The notes below the pieces were generated by a model, which searched no databases, had not been told where the DNA came from, and saw nothing but the letters and a program-made list of their open reading frames with translations. From assembly GCF_030506285.1 (NCBI RefSeq), contig NZ_CP119422.1:6187501-6251500 (forward strand): a DNA stretch of 64,000 nt, read 5' to 3'. This DNA is from Catalinimonas niigatensis. GTDB taxonomy: Bacteria; Bacteroidota; Bacteroidia; Cytophagales; Cyclobacteriaceae. This document shows, one piece after another, positions 45,740-53,615 of the stretch; position 1 is the first letter of the stretch; each line of letters opens with the position of its first letter. The position numbers and the translations under genes are program-made.

Positions 45740-45821
45740 GAATTCAACTTAAAAAGTAAAGCCTGCTAATATTCGTTGACTAAATAAATGATCAAAAAAA
45801 GTGAAATTACTGCTTGAAGAG

Positions 45822-47396
45822 TTATTCCTGCAAGTTTATTAACACCTTTTCAAGTAACACAGTTCTGAGATTTTTAGCAATCTCCACCAATTCAGCTTCC
45901 CAGGGTACTGCTGTATATTCTACTTTTTCACGCCATTCTTTAAATGAGTTACGGGGATGGTACTTTTTGTGGTCTTCTTCAAATTGAATGGCCTCATTTG
46001 GGTTGCCTCCCCAATGGATAGTATGTATGATTTCAGGGCGAAAGAGCAGGAGATAGCCCAAAGGAGAATGTGAAAACTGTATAGCCAGCAGCCCGCTGGC
46101 AACATCCTTGTACTCTTTGGCATTTCTTACGTGTGGGCTAAGAGAATCGGTAAGAAAAAGCTTTTCTTTGTTGAATAACCTCAGCCATTTGACTAGTTCC
46201 GAAACATACTTTTGTGAAGGCACCTGCCCCTTTGTTTCATACTTATCCCCTATTACCAGCACTGCTCCTCCTGCCCGAAAGAGCTTGAGTAAGATATCGG
46301 ATTCTTCTAATAAAATATCTCTAGCCTCCTTTTCCCGATGGAGAAGGTCAATCAGTTTTAACTCCATCTCTCTTCTGTCGGTGAAATGTTGCAAGCGCTC
46401 TTCCCTTTCGCGAGAAGCCAACTGAAAAGAGATTAACCCTGCCAGTACTTCAAAAGCATAGCGTAGCTCAAAAGGAATCTGTTTAGGCGTTTTATGGTGA
46501 CATGAGATGAGTCCCCACAATTTACCGTCTACAATGACAGGCGTTGACATAGAAGCCTGAACATTCATATTCTTCAGGTATTCAATATGTACCTGAGGTA
46601 CACTTCTCAAGGTGCAGTCGGAAATGTCTGTAAATCCCCTGACGATAGGATTGATGATCGGAAATAATCTGACAGGTTCAAAGTTTACATCAGGAATGAG
46701 GCGGTAAGGCGTTCTGAAATAAAGCTCTCTGGCCTGCCTGGGCACATCAGAAGCAGGAAATTTTAAATTAAGATAAGATTCCATACTTTCCTCTTTGGCT
46801 TCAGCAACTACTGAACCGTTCCACTGCTGGTCAAACTGATAAAGCATCACACCGTCAAAACCTGAAAATGATTTAATTTCACTGGCAGCAATGTGCCCAA
46901 ACTCTTTCAGGTCTTCTGCCTGCTGTAATGCTGCCATGATGTATTTGATATCCTGATATGCGTTGATAAAGGTGATATCACTGGTTTCTTCCTCAATGGG
47001 TTCCAGTTCTATTAAAAAATATTCTTTATGAAAATGGATGACTCCGGCAAAACGGCGACTCCCCTGGGAGGTAGCAAGACGAAGAATATGAGGAATATTA
47101 TTGTGTACTTCCCGACGCACTATTTTTTGCTGAAAATTGTCGAATTGCCCTGCTGAAAGCAGTGATGCAAAGGGGTGCTCCACAATGTCCTCCAGTGCTT
47201 TACCTAATACTTCACTTATATTTTCACTCACCTGTACTACCTTATAGGTCTTGTCTAACAACAACAGCATGCCATAGGGCTGGATCAGATTGATAAAATT
47301 GAGTGGGATACTGCCACAAAATTCTGAATCACGGGAACCCGTGCCTACGGCGCGATCAGAGCGCTGATTGTAATTTGTATCATTGATTGGATTCAT
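45822..47396 (-). CDS. Bacteriophytochrome-like photosensory protein (PAS-GAF-PHY, no output domain)
   Basis: A 524-residue protein ending right after the PHY domain. The PAS part has Cys27 placed exactly 12 residues before the QPYG motif, the position of the biliverdin-binding Cys in bacteriophytochromes. The GAF part has FPASDVPRQAR (Asp217, signature PASDIP), RLIPDV, LRSVPQVHIEYLKNMNVQAS (His270) and WGLISCHH. The PHY tongue has HPRNSF (residues 480-485, the PRxSF motif) and VEYTAVPWEAE. All key chromophore-pocket residues are present, so red/far-red sensing is likely. No histidine kinase or other output follows, unlike most bacteriophytochromes. Its start overlaps the heme oxygenase stop by 4 bases and the CheB-CheR-PAS-kinase gene follows, so the output may be supplied by that partner. 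Confidence 0.93.
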   Translation of the reverse strand: MNPINDTNYNQRSDRAVGTGSRDSEFCGSIPLNFINLIQPYGMLLLLDKTYKVVQVSENISEVLGKALEDIVEHPFASLLSAGQFDNFQQKIVRREVHNNIPHILRLATSQGSRRFAGVIHFHKEYFLIELEPIEEETSDITFINAYQDIKYIMAALQQAEDLKEFGHIAASEIKSFSGFDGVMLYQFDQQWNGSVVAEAKEESMESYLNLKFPASDVPRQARELYFRTPYRLIPDVNFEPVRLFPIINPIVRGFTDISDCTLRSVPQVHIEYLKNMNVQASMSTPVIVDGKLWGLISCHHKTPKQIPFELRYAFEVLAGLISFQLASREREERLQHFTDRREMELKLIDLLHREKEARDILLEESDILLKLFRAGGAVLVIGDKYETKGQVPSQKYVSELVKWLRLFNKEKLFLTDSLSPHVRNAKEYKDVASGLLAIQFSHSPLGYLLLFRPEIIHTIHWGGNPNEAIQFEEDHKKYHPRNSFKEWREKVEYTAVPWEAELVEIAKNLRTVLLEKVLINLQE

Positions 47397-47956
47397 ACGC
47401 TAAGCCAGTGATTAAACTTGAAAAAAGTGTTTTGTGAAGTAGTTATGAGTGTTTGGCAGTCGTCTCGTGTTAAAGCTAAACGCTGTAAGCCCTCCTGAAA
47501 TCTTTTCCAGCGCTTACCGGTTTCTTTGCCATAGCCATAAAAAAAAGCGGTACCACGGGCTGGCGTCAGTCCCAGGGCTTTTTCTACCTGTCGTGAGATC
47601 ATCTGACCTCCCAAAGTAGAACCTTCCATAACATACATCGCTCCCATAGCACTTTCCATGTTATAAATTGCCGGTAAGTTATCGCAAAGCTGAATGCTTA
47701 TCTCCAGATCAAGCTTTTCAAGATCCTGCAGGAGTAGCTGTGTTTTTCTTCTTTCAGCAAAGTCTGGTAAGTAGCTTTCCAGTGAAAATTGATTTACTAA
47801 TGCTTCCAAAGGCGAAAAATAACCGTAAAATTTATGCAGAATAGTGGCATACACAGAAAGAGACAGATCGGTAGAGGTAAGTTGATGTAACAGAGGGTGA
47901 GATTCTAACTGATGATGTTGTTCGAAAGTTTTCGCTCTCAGATCTTGTAGTATCAT
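47393..47956 (-). CDS. bphO: Biliverdin-producing heme oxygenase
   Basis: A 187-residue heme oxygenase that opens heme to biliverdin, carbon monoxide and iron. The proximal heme ligand is His14 in KTFEQHHQLES, and the distal helix has the glycine signature YVMEGSTLGGQ. The C-terminal helices match the BphO group linked to phytochromes. The frame extends to 48016, which would add a hydrophobic 20-residue leader; the ATG at 47956 gives the normal cytosolic family start and is preferred. The 4-base overlap with the phytochrome gene shows the pigment maker and its apoprotein are co-translated. A -7 promoter element lies upstream at 48037. Confidence 0.93.
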   Translation of the reverse strand: MILQDLRAKTFEQHHQLESHPLLHQLTSTDLSLSVYATILHKFYGYFSPLEALVNQFSLESYLPDFAERRKTQLLLQDLEKLDLEISIQLCDNLPAIYNMESAMGAMYVMEGSTLGGQMISRQVEKALGLTPARGTAFFYGYGKETGKRWKRFQEGLQRLALTRDDCQTLITTSQNTFFKFNHWLSV

Positions 47957-48036
47957 GAAAAAAACAGATATATAAAAAGTTGCAATAAAGCAGGTAAGAA
48001 AAGATAATACAAACATTTATATACTTTTCTTATACC

Positions 48037-48044
48037 AAAAATAA
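48037..48044 (-). promoter_or_regulatory. Candidate -7 element for the heme oxygenase operon (TATTTTTG on minus)
   Basis: Read on the minus strand it fits TAnnTTTG. It is about 80 bases upstream of the preferred heme oxygenase ATG and about 20 bases upstream of the alternative start at 48016. No good -33 element was found. Confidence 0.4.
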
Positions 48045-48265
48045 CTATGCTTATAGTTTTGTAATCTATTAAAATATGTTTTTTATTTTTTATGTAAAAG
48101 AGCGGCTTTCCATTATTGCGTCCTTGTTGATCAATATGTGCTTAATGGAGTTAAGCAAAGGCCTCAACGGTTGTAGTATTTGCGATGTTGGGTGATTTTA
48201 AAGATACCAAGTTTATTCAATTATCAGGAGAGTAAACTAGAGCAAGGCAGAATATGTTAAAAAAA

Positions 48266-48297
48266 ATTACGCGTAGTATAAAATTACTACGCGTAGT
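48266..48297. promoter_or_regulatory. Two 12-bp palindromes, 20 bp apart (ATTACGCGTAGT and ACTACGCGTAGT)
   Basis: The second (48286-48297) is a perfect palindrome and the first (48266-48277) differs at one base. Centre-to-centre spacing of 20 bp puts them on nearly the same DNA face, as in tandem operators. They lie in a 434-base gap between the heme oxygenase start and the 3' end of the Gfo/Idh gene, about 220 bases upstream of the -7 element. No other structure was seen in that gap. Confidence 0.6.
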
Positions 48298-48390
48298 AGA
48301 GAAAGCAATTCTTTGGTAGACAGGTGGTTAGGCTTTTCCATTTGGCTTAAGAAAAACCTGCTTTATGGTGAAAAAAGCTTTTCATATCAG

Positions 48391-49758
48391 CTATACACTT
48401 TTGGGGTCAGGGTGTTGCCAGGGCTGACGATAAGAACGTTGTAACAGGCCATTAGCTTCCTGGTCATCCACAATCTGCCGCTTTTGAGGATCGTATTTCA
48501 ACGGACGGCCAGTTTGCATGGATAAATTGGCCAGGATGCAACTTGCAGTAGAGATATGTCCTTCTTCTATATCGGCCACTGGTCTTCCACTACTTTTAAT
48601 AGCAGCTAGAAAATCCAGCATATGCAGTCGGGTAGCCGGGGCTGCGTTGAGTTCAATCCGGTCTTCGGTAACATCCTCAGGATATTTTTCTTTTTCGTAC
48701 AATACGTCAAAGTGGATTTTTTCTCCATCTCCATGAGGCGTAAAATCAGCCTGCATGGTACTCCCTTCCAGGGTGCCTTTTTCGCCGAACAATTTAAAGG
48801 ACCAGGGATATTCCGGATCGGCAGGGTTGCCCCAGCTTCGGTGCTGCCATACGCAGTTGAGTTCATCATATTCAAAGATGGCAGATTGGGTATCAGCAAT
48901 ATTGGATTTGCCCTCTTTGTCTACATAAATTCCTCCGGTGGAACTGATGCGTGTAGGCCATCCCAGATCCAGCATCCAGCGTACCGTATCTAGCATATGC
49001 ACGCACATATCGCCCATAATACCATTCCCATACTCCATAAAAGTACGCCACCAGCGAGTGTGGGGCAGCCCATCATAAGGGCGCATCGGAGCTGGTCCGG
49101 TCCACATTTCATAATCCAGGAAGTCTGGTACAGGTTCTACCGGCGGATTTCCATTGGCACGCATATGAAAGTAACAACACATTTCCACATGTGATACCTT
49201 GCCTAACAATCCTGCATCTACCACTTTCTTTTTTGCATCAATCAGGTGAGGGGTACTTTTGCGCTGGGTTCCTACCTGTACTACTTTGTTGTACTTGCGG
49301 GCTGCTGCCACCATCGCTTCGCCTTCCATCACGTCCACACTGATCGGCTTTTGTACATATACATGAGCACCTGCTTTCACAGCATCAATCATTTGCAAAG
49401 CATGCCAATGGTCGGGTGAGCCAATGAGTACGATGTCCAGTTCCTGTTCGCCCAGTAGTTTACGATAATCGGTATAGGTTTTTGGTGTTTTGCCGGATTT
49501 CTGGCGCTGGCTTACCAGCTTTGCTGCCCCCGAAAGCATATTTTTGTCCACATCGCAGATCGCCAAAACTTCTACTGGTGCTACCTGAATCAGGCGGAAA
49601 AGGTCACTTTTTCCGTACCAGCCTGCTCCGATCAAACCTACACGTAATGGTTTGTCCTGGAAGATCACGTCCAGCCCTCTTGGACCCAGGGTAGTAAGTG
49701 CCAGTGAGGCCGAAGCACTTTTAAGAAAATGGCGACGATTGATGTTAAAATCCTTCAT
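48391..49758 (-). CDS. Gfo/Idh/MocA-family oxidoreductase, Tat-exported (second)
   Basis: A 455-residue NAD(P)-type oxidoreductase with a Tat-like N-terminus (NRRHFLKSASASLALTTL). The Rossmann domain has VGLIGAGWYGKSDLF, IVLIGSPDHWHALQM and the lysine motif YVQKPISVD. The C-terminal domain contains MGDMCVHMLDTVRWMLDLG and SSGRPVADIEEGHISTASC. It resembles the exported Gfo/Idh enzyme at 22430 but has no uronate neighbours: heme oxygenase lies downstream and a divergent DUF3820 gene upstream. The substrate is unknown. Confidence 0.9.
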   Translation of the reverse strand: MKDFNINRRHFLKSASASLALTTLGPRGLDVIFQDKPLRVGLIGAGWYGKSDLFRLIQVAPVEVLAICDVDKNMLSGAAKLVSQRQKSGKTPKTYTDYRKLLGEQELDIVLIGSPDHWHALQMIDAVKAGAHVYVQKPISVDVMEGEAMVAAARKYNKVVQVGTQRKSTPHLIDAKKKVVDAGLLGKVSHVEMCCYFHMRANGNPPVEPVPDFLDYEMWTGPAPMRPYDGLPHTRWWRTFMEYGNGIMGDMCVHMLDTVRWMLDLGWPTRISSTGGIYVDKEGKSNIADTQSAIFEYDELNCVWQHRSWGNPADPEYPWSFKLFGEKGTLEGSTMQADFTPHGDGEKIHFDVLYEKEKYPEDVTEDRIELNAAPATRLHMLDFLAAIKSSGRPVADIEEGHISTASCILANLSMQTGRPLKYDPQKRQIVDDQEANGLLQRSYRQPWQHPDPKSV

Positions 49759-49883
49759 GCAAAATAAGTTTTAGGTTGTCTGTATGAGTATGATTTGTCT
49801 GTAAACTTTGCTAATGCTGTAATAATTTGTAAAATATATTTTTAACCTTAAAAATCATAAGCAATAACTTCGTTCTTTTATCT

Positions 49884-50111
49884 ATGGAAGGATTACAACC
49901 ACAAATACTGGAAGATTTGGTCAGAGTAAAAATGCCTTTTGGCAAATATAAAGACCGCCTGATCTGCGACCTGCCGGTGAGCTATCTGGAATGGTTTGAC
50001 AGTAAAGGCTTTCCCGGTGGGAAACTGGGCATGCTACTATCTACCATGCTGGTGATTAAAAGCAACGGACTGGATTACCTTTTGGCGCCTTTAAAAAGGA
50101 AACCTTTGTAA
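49884..50111 (+). CDS. DUF3820 family small protein
   Basis: A 75-residue protein matching DUF3820 over nearly its whole length: MPFGKYKDRLICDLPVSYLE followed by WFDSKGFPGGKLGML and ends LDYLLAPLK. The family is widespread, small and of unknown molecular function. It lies 74 bases upstream of recQ in the same direction, with no terminator between them, so co-transcription is likely. Confidence 0.88.
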   Translation: MEGLQPQILEDLVRVKMPFGKYKDRLICDLPVSYLEWFDSKGFPGGKLGMLLSTMLVIKSNGLDYLLAPLKRKPL

Positions 50112-50185
50112 CTTTTACAATAAATTTCTGCCGTACCCGCTAATTTTTTAACTTGCATCCCTTTTCATTGATCAGAACCCCAGGC

Positions 50186-52297
50186 ATGGCATCGGATATT
50201 CATCAACTTCTCAAAACCTATTTTGGCTACGAAACCTTTCGTTCACCGCAACAGGAAATCATTGAGCACACGTTGAATCAGCAAGACAGTCTGATCATCA
50301 TGCCTACCGGCGGTGGTAAATCTCTGTGCTATCAGCTACCTGCTCTGGCTATGGAAGGCCTTACGCTGGTCATTTCTCCCCTTATTGCCCTGATGCAGGA
50401 TCAGGTAGATGCTCTGCAGGCCAATGGAATCGCTGCCGCTGCTCTAAACAGCAGCAACACATCTTCAGAAATAGAGCAGATCAAATCGCAAATAGCTGAG
50501 CGCACATTGAAACTGCTCTACATCTCGCCGGAGCGGGCGGTCAGTCCGGCTTTCATTAATTATATCAAAAGCAAAAAAATCAACTTTATTGCGATAGACG
50601 AAGCTCATTGTGTGTCCATCTGGGGTAATGATTTCCGGCAGGAATATACCCGACTGCCGGAACTGATGCAGCATTTTCCTAAAGTACCTTATATGGCGCT
50701 GACCGCTACGGCTGACAGAGCTACGCAGACGGATATTGCTGAGAAGCTGGCTTTACGAAATCCGCAGAAGTTTTTATCCAGCTTTGAACGGAAAAATCTC
50801 CATCTCCAGGTGCAGCCTGCCATTCAACGCCTGCATTTTATCAAAGATTACGTGGTGCAGCGCAAAGAAGAATGTGGGATTATTTACTGCCTGAGCCGTA
50901 AGTCTACTGAAAAAATTTCCAGTGCCCTCTGTGAGGTTGATATCAAAGCGGCTTACTATCATGCGGCGATGAGCAGCGATGAACGTAGCCGCGTACAACA
51001 GGCTTTTCAGCAGGATGAGATCAAAGTCATCTGTGCGACCATCGCTTTTGGGATGGGCATTGACAAATCCAATATCCGATATGTGCTACATTTCAATCTT
51101 CCCAAAAATATAGAAAGCTATTATCAGGAAATCGGCAGGGCGGGAAGAGATGGATTACCTTCGGATACCATTCTTTTCTTCAGCTTTCAGGATGCACAAA
51201 TTTTACGACAGTTTATTGACGAAAGTACAGCGGACGAATCTTTTAAGATTGTACAACGATCAAAACTAAACAGAATGCTGGAGTTTGGACAGGCCAGTAG
51301 TTGTCGTACCAATATGGTGCTCAGTTATTTTGGTGAGCATCGTTCTGAAGCATGTGGCCACTGTGATAATTGCCTGAATCCGCCGGAGCATTTTGATGGA
51401 ACGGTAATTACACAAAAAGCCCTTTCAGCCATCAAAAGGTTGGATGAAAATGTAGCCATCAACTTACTGGTAGATGTCTTGCGGGGTTCAGAAAGAAAGG
51501 AGATCGTTACCCAGCGCTATGATCAGATCAAAACGTTTGGCGCAGGCAAGGATATCAGCCGGGAAGACTGGCTCAGTTATATCGGGCAAATGATCAACCA
51601 GGGCTTGGTGGAAATTGACTTTACGGAATATAATAAACTGAAAGTAACACATATCGGGGAGCAGGTATTGTTTGAAGCACAAAAAGTAAAACTTAGTAAG
51701 CCTGCCCAGGTTACGGTTCAGGGAAAGGCGGAAAAGAGCAAAACCGCTACTTTTGAAGATGCCCTTTTCAATCATTTAAAAGATGTGCGCCGTAACCTGG
51801 CCCGCCATGAAGATGTGCCTGCTTATGTTATTTTTAATGACTCTACCCTTCAGGAGATGGTTAATGAGCGGCCTATGTACCTGAGCGATATGGCTTCCAT
51901 CTCCGGTGTTGGGAAACATAAACTGGAGAAGTATGGAGATATTTTTCTGGACGCTATCCAATCTTTTGTACTGAAAGAAAGTACTCCCAAGAATATCAAA
52001 GGTAAAACCTACCTGGAAACATATACCCTGCTTAGAGAAGGCCATTCACCTGAAGAAATTGCAGGCAAAAGAGCATTGAATCTTGTCACTATTTATAGTC
52101 ATATCGCTTACTTATATGAAAAGGGAGAAGCTGTAGACATCTCATCTTATATTGCTGATGATGAAATTAACGAAATTGCAGTGGCCTGGCGTAAAATTGG
52201 TAAGCCCGATACGCTTAAGGATCTTTTTGGATATATGGAAGAAAAGTACCCTTACTATAAATTAAGATTAGCCATTTCCTTTATTAAAAGAGGCTAA
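50186..52297 (+). CDS. recQ: ATP-dependent DNA helicase RecQ
   Basis: A helicase of about 703 residues that unwinds DNA in recombination and repair. Motif I is MPTGGGKSLCYQ (about residues 39-50), motif II is DEAH (residues 138-141) in IDEAHCVSIWGNDF, followed by the RecQ-specific aromatic loop. Later motifs are MALTATAD, YCLSRKSTEK, TIAFGMGIDKSNIRYV and YYQEIGRAGRDG. A zinc-binding region (CRTN...CGHCDNC), an RQC-like winged-helix region and an HRDC domain (FNDSTLQEMV...ISGVGKHKLEKYG) follow, and a C-terminal helix-turn-helix-like tail (LREGHSPEEIAGKR). The aromatic loop reads WGNDFRQEY instead of the common WGHDFRPEY. An upstream TTG at 50153 would add 11 residues; the ATG is preferred. Confidence 0.95.
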   Translation: MASDIHQLLKTYFGYETFRSPQQEIIEHTLNQQDSLIIMPTGGGKSLCYQLPALAMEGLTLVISPLIALMQDQVDALQANGIAAAALNSSNTSSEIEQIKSQIAERTLKLLYISPERAVSPAFINYIKSKKINFIAIDEAHCVSIWGNDFRQEYTRLPELMQHFPKVPYMALTATADRATQTDIAEKLALRNPQKFLSSFERKNLHLQVQPAIQRLHFIKDYVVQRKEECGIIYCLSRKSTEKISSALCEVDIKAAYYHAAMSSDERSRVQQAFQQDEIKVICATIAFGMGIDKSNIRYVLHFNLPKNIESYYQEIGRAGRDGLPSDTILFFSFQDAQILRQFIDESTADESFKIVQRSKLNRMLEFGQASSCRTNMVLSYFGEHRSEACGHCDNCLNPPEHFDGTVITQKALSAIKRLDENVAINLLVDVLRGSERKEIVTQRYDQIKTFGAGKDISREDWLSYIGQMINQGLVEIDFTEYNKLKVTHIGEQVLFEAQKVKLSKPAQVTVQGKAEKSKTATFEDALFNHLKDVRRNLARHEDVPAYVIFNDSTLQEMVNERPMYLSDMASISGVGKHKLEKYGDIFLDAIQSFVLKESTPKNIKGKTYLETYTLLREGHSPEEIAGKRALNLVTIYSHIAYLYEKGEAVDISSYIADDEINEIAVAWRKIGKPDTLKDLFGYMEEKYPYYKLRLAISFIKRG

Positions 52298-52371
52298 ATG
52301 TTTTTTTAAGTGACCGCTGTCGTTAGAGAAAAGTCAATTTCCTGCCGCCTTATCTTAAATACTTCTCTAAG

Positions 52372-52401
52372 TTTGATTTACGGCATAGATTAGTAAATTT
52401 G
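52372..52401 (+). promoter_or_regulatory. Candidate promoter (TTTG - 18 - TAAATTTG)
   Basis: A -33 TTTG at 52372-52375 and a -7 TAAATTTG at 52394-52401 are spaced 18 bases apart, close to the Bacteroidota primary-sigma arrangement. It would give a leader of about 120 bases for the gene at 52531. Confidence 0.5.
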
Positions 52402-52530
52402 TACTAATTACGTTCTGTATAACTACTTACGCACAGTAAGCAAGCCTTTTGGTTAATCAGTTGGCTATTAAATTTAATTATTCAAGTATTTATTTGTACT
52501 TTTATAATTGTTGTTAAAAGTCTAACGATT

Positions 52531-53052
52531 ATGAAATACTTGAGCTTTGTATGGGTCTTATCTTTGGGGTTATTCAACCATCCATTCCTTACGTCTTATG
52601 TATTGCCTGTTCCTTCCATTGAGCAGAAAATTATGGGTAAATGGCATTTACTTAACCAAGAGATGCTTATCAATGGCAAAGAGGTGGATCAACACTTTGA
52701 AGAAGTAGCCGCCGTTTTATCCAGCAGGGCAGGGCATCAGCTTGATCCTTATCTATTGGCTGACAAATTCAGAAAAGGTTTTCGTGGTATTCCTTCAGGA
52801 ACTATTTTTGAATTTAATGATGATTTCTCTTACCGCATTTCAATGCCTGATGGGCAGATACAGCAAGGTTTATGGCGAGTTAAAAACGCTCAGACAATCA
52901 TACTAAATGCCCAGGAACAGGAAATGTACATAGAGATCAGATCCATAGGGGAAGAACTAGCTACTATTTCCATCAAAGAAGAAAAAACAGATAGTGAGAT
53001 GAATGGAGGAAGATACGTAAAAATGGAATTAGTGATCGACCTTAGCCGTTAA
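52531..53052 (+). CDS. Exported lipocalin-like hypothetical protein
   Basis: A 173-residue protein with a signal peptide (YLSFVWVLSLGLFNHPF). After it, IMGKWHLLNQEM resembles the GxW beginning of small lipocalin-like domains common in Bacteroidota. A central stretch GTIFEFNDDFSYRISMPDG and WRVKNAQTIILN fit alternating beta-strands. No specific ligand or enzyme motif was seen. It stands alone: recQ ends 233 bases upstream and two small minus-strand genes follow. Confidence 0.6.
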   Translation: MKYLSFVWVLSLGLFNHPFLTSYVLPVPSIEQKIMGKWHLLNQEMLINGKEVDQHFEEVAAVLSSRAGHQLDPYLLADKFRKGFRGIPSGTIFEFNDDFSYRISMPDGQIQQGLWRVKNAQTIILNAQEQEMYIEIRSIGEELATISIKEEKTDSEMNGGRYVKMELVIDLSR

Positions 53053-53085
53053 TCTACCTGCTTAAACTACCTCTGCATTTTAAAC

Positions 53086-53271
53086 TTATAATTTAGCGTC
53101 TTTCGTAGGTATCTCATTCAATGTGTTGGAGAGTTCCTTAAGCCTTCGGTAAATGGGCTGTAGATCTTCCTTATTAAAATCATTCTGACTTAGCATGGCC
53201 GATACTTCGGCAATCAAATCATTTGCCATCGTTTGTGAGACAATTATTTTTTCCTTAACGTCACTCATCAT
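53086..53271 (-). CDS. Small helical hypothetical protein, 61 residues
   Basis: A short ATG-started frame encoding a strongly helical, charged protein (VKEKIIVSQTMANDLIAEV then LQPIYRRLKELSNTLNEI). It follows the 73-residue small gene by 9 bases on the same strand, so the pair is probably co-transcribed. No family is recognised. The composition is protein-like and no other gene overlaps it. Confidence 0.5.
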   Translation of the reverse strand: MMSDVKEKIIVSQTMANDLIAEVSAMLSQNDFNKEDLQPIYRRLKELSNTLNEIPTKDAKL

Positions 53272-53280
53272 CTTATAAAT

Positions 53281-53502
53281 TTACCGTTCTAACTTTTCTA
53301 TAATTCTCCGGATAGTTTCCAGTTTGTTTTCTATACCTTGACGATTAGTATTTTCAGCTAGCCTTGCAGCACTGATCTCCAAACTGGCTTTGATCTCCTT
53401 AATTTCTTCCAAAGTCAACTCTATGATTTTCTTTGCATCCATCATAGCTGAATTATTTTGGTATACATCGTACAACGCATGAAGAATGTTTATGTTAGGC
53501 AT
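53281..53502 (-). CDS. Small coiled-coil hypothetical protein, 73 residues
   Basis: A short frame with heptad-like helices (MDAKKIIELTLEEIKEIKAS and IENKLETIRRIIEKLER). It is the first of two tiny adjacent minus-strand genes. No family, membrane segment or DNA-binding motif was recognised. The two products could form helical bundles together, but this is inferred only from composition and position. Confidence 0.5.
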   Translation of the reverse strand: MPNINILHALYDVYQNNSAMMDAKKIIELTLEEIKEIKASLEISAARLAENTNRQGIENKLETIRRIIEKLER

Positions 53503-53615
53503 ACTTCAGTTTTCTTTTTCATACCATTCTGTTTTATAGCACGTTATAATATATGCAAGCTGAACGATTTCTATCACAAAGCTTTTATAATGGTATAAAT
53601 TAATGAGGAACAATC

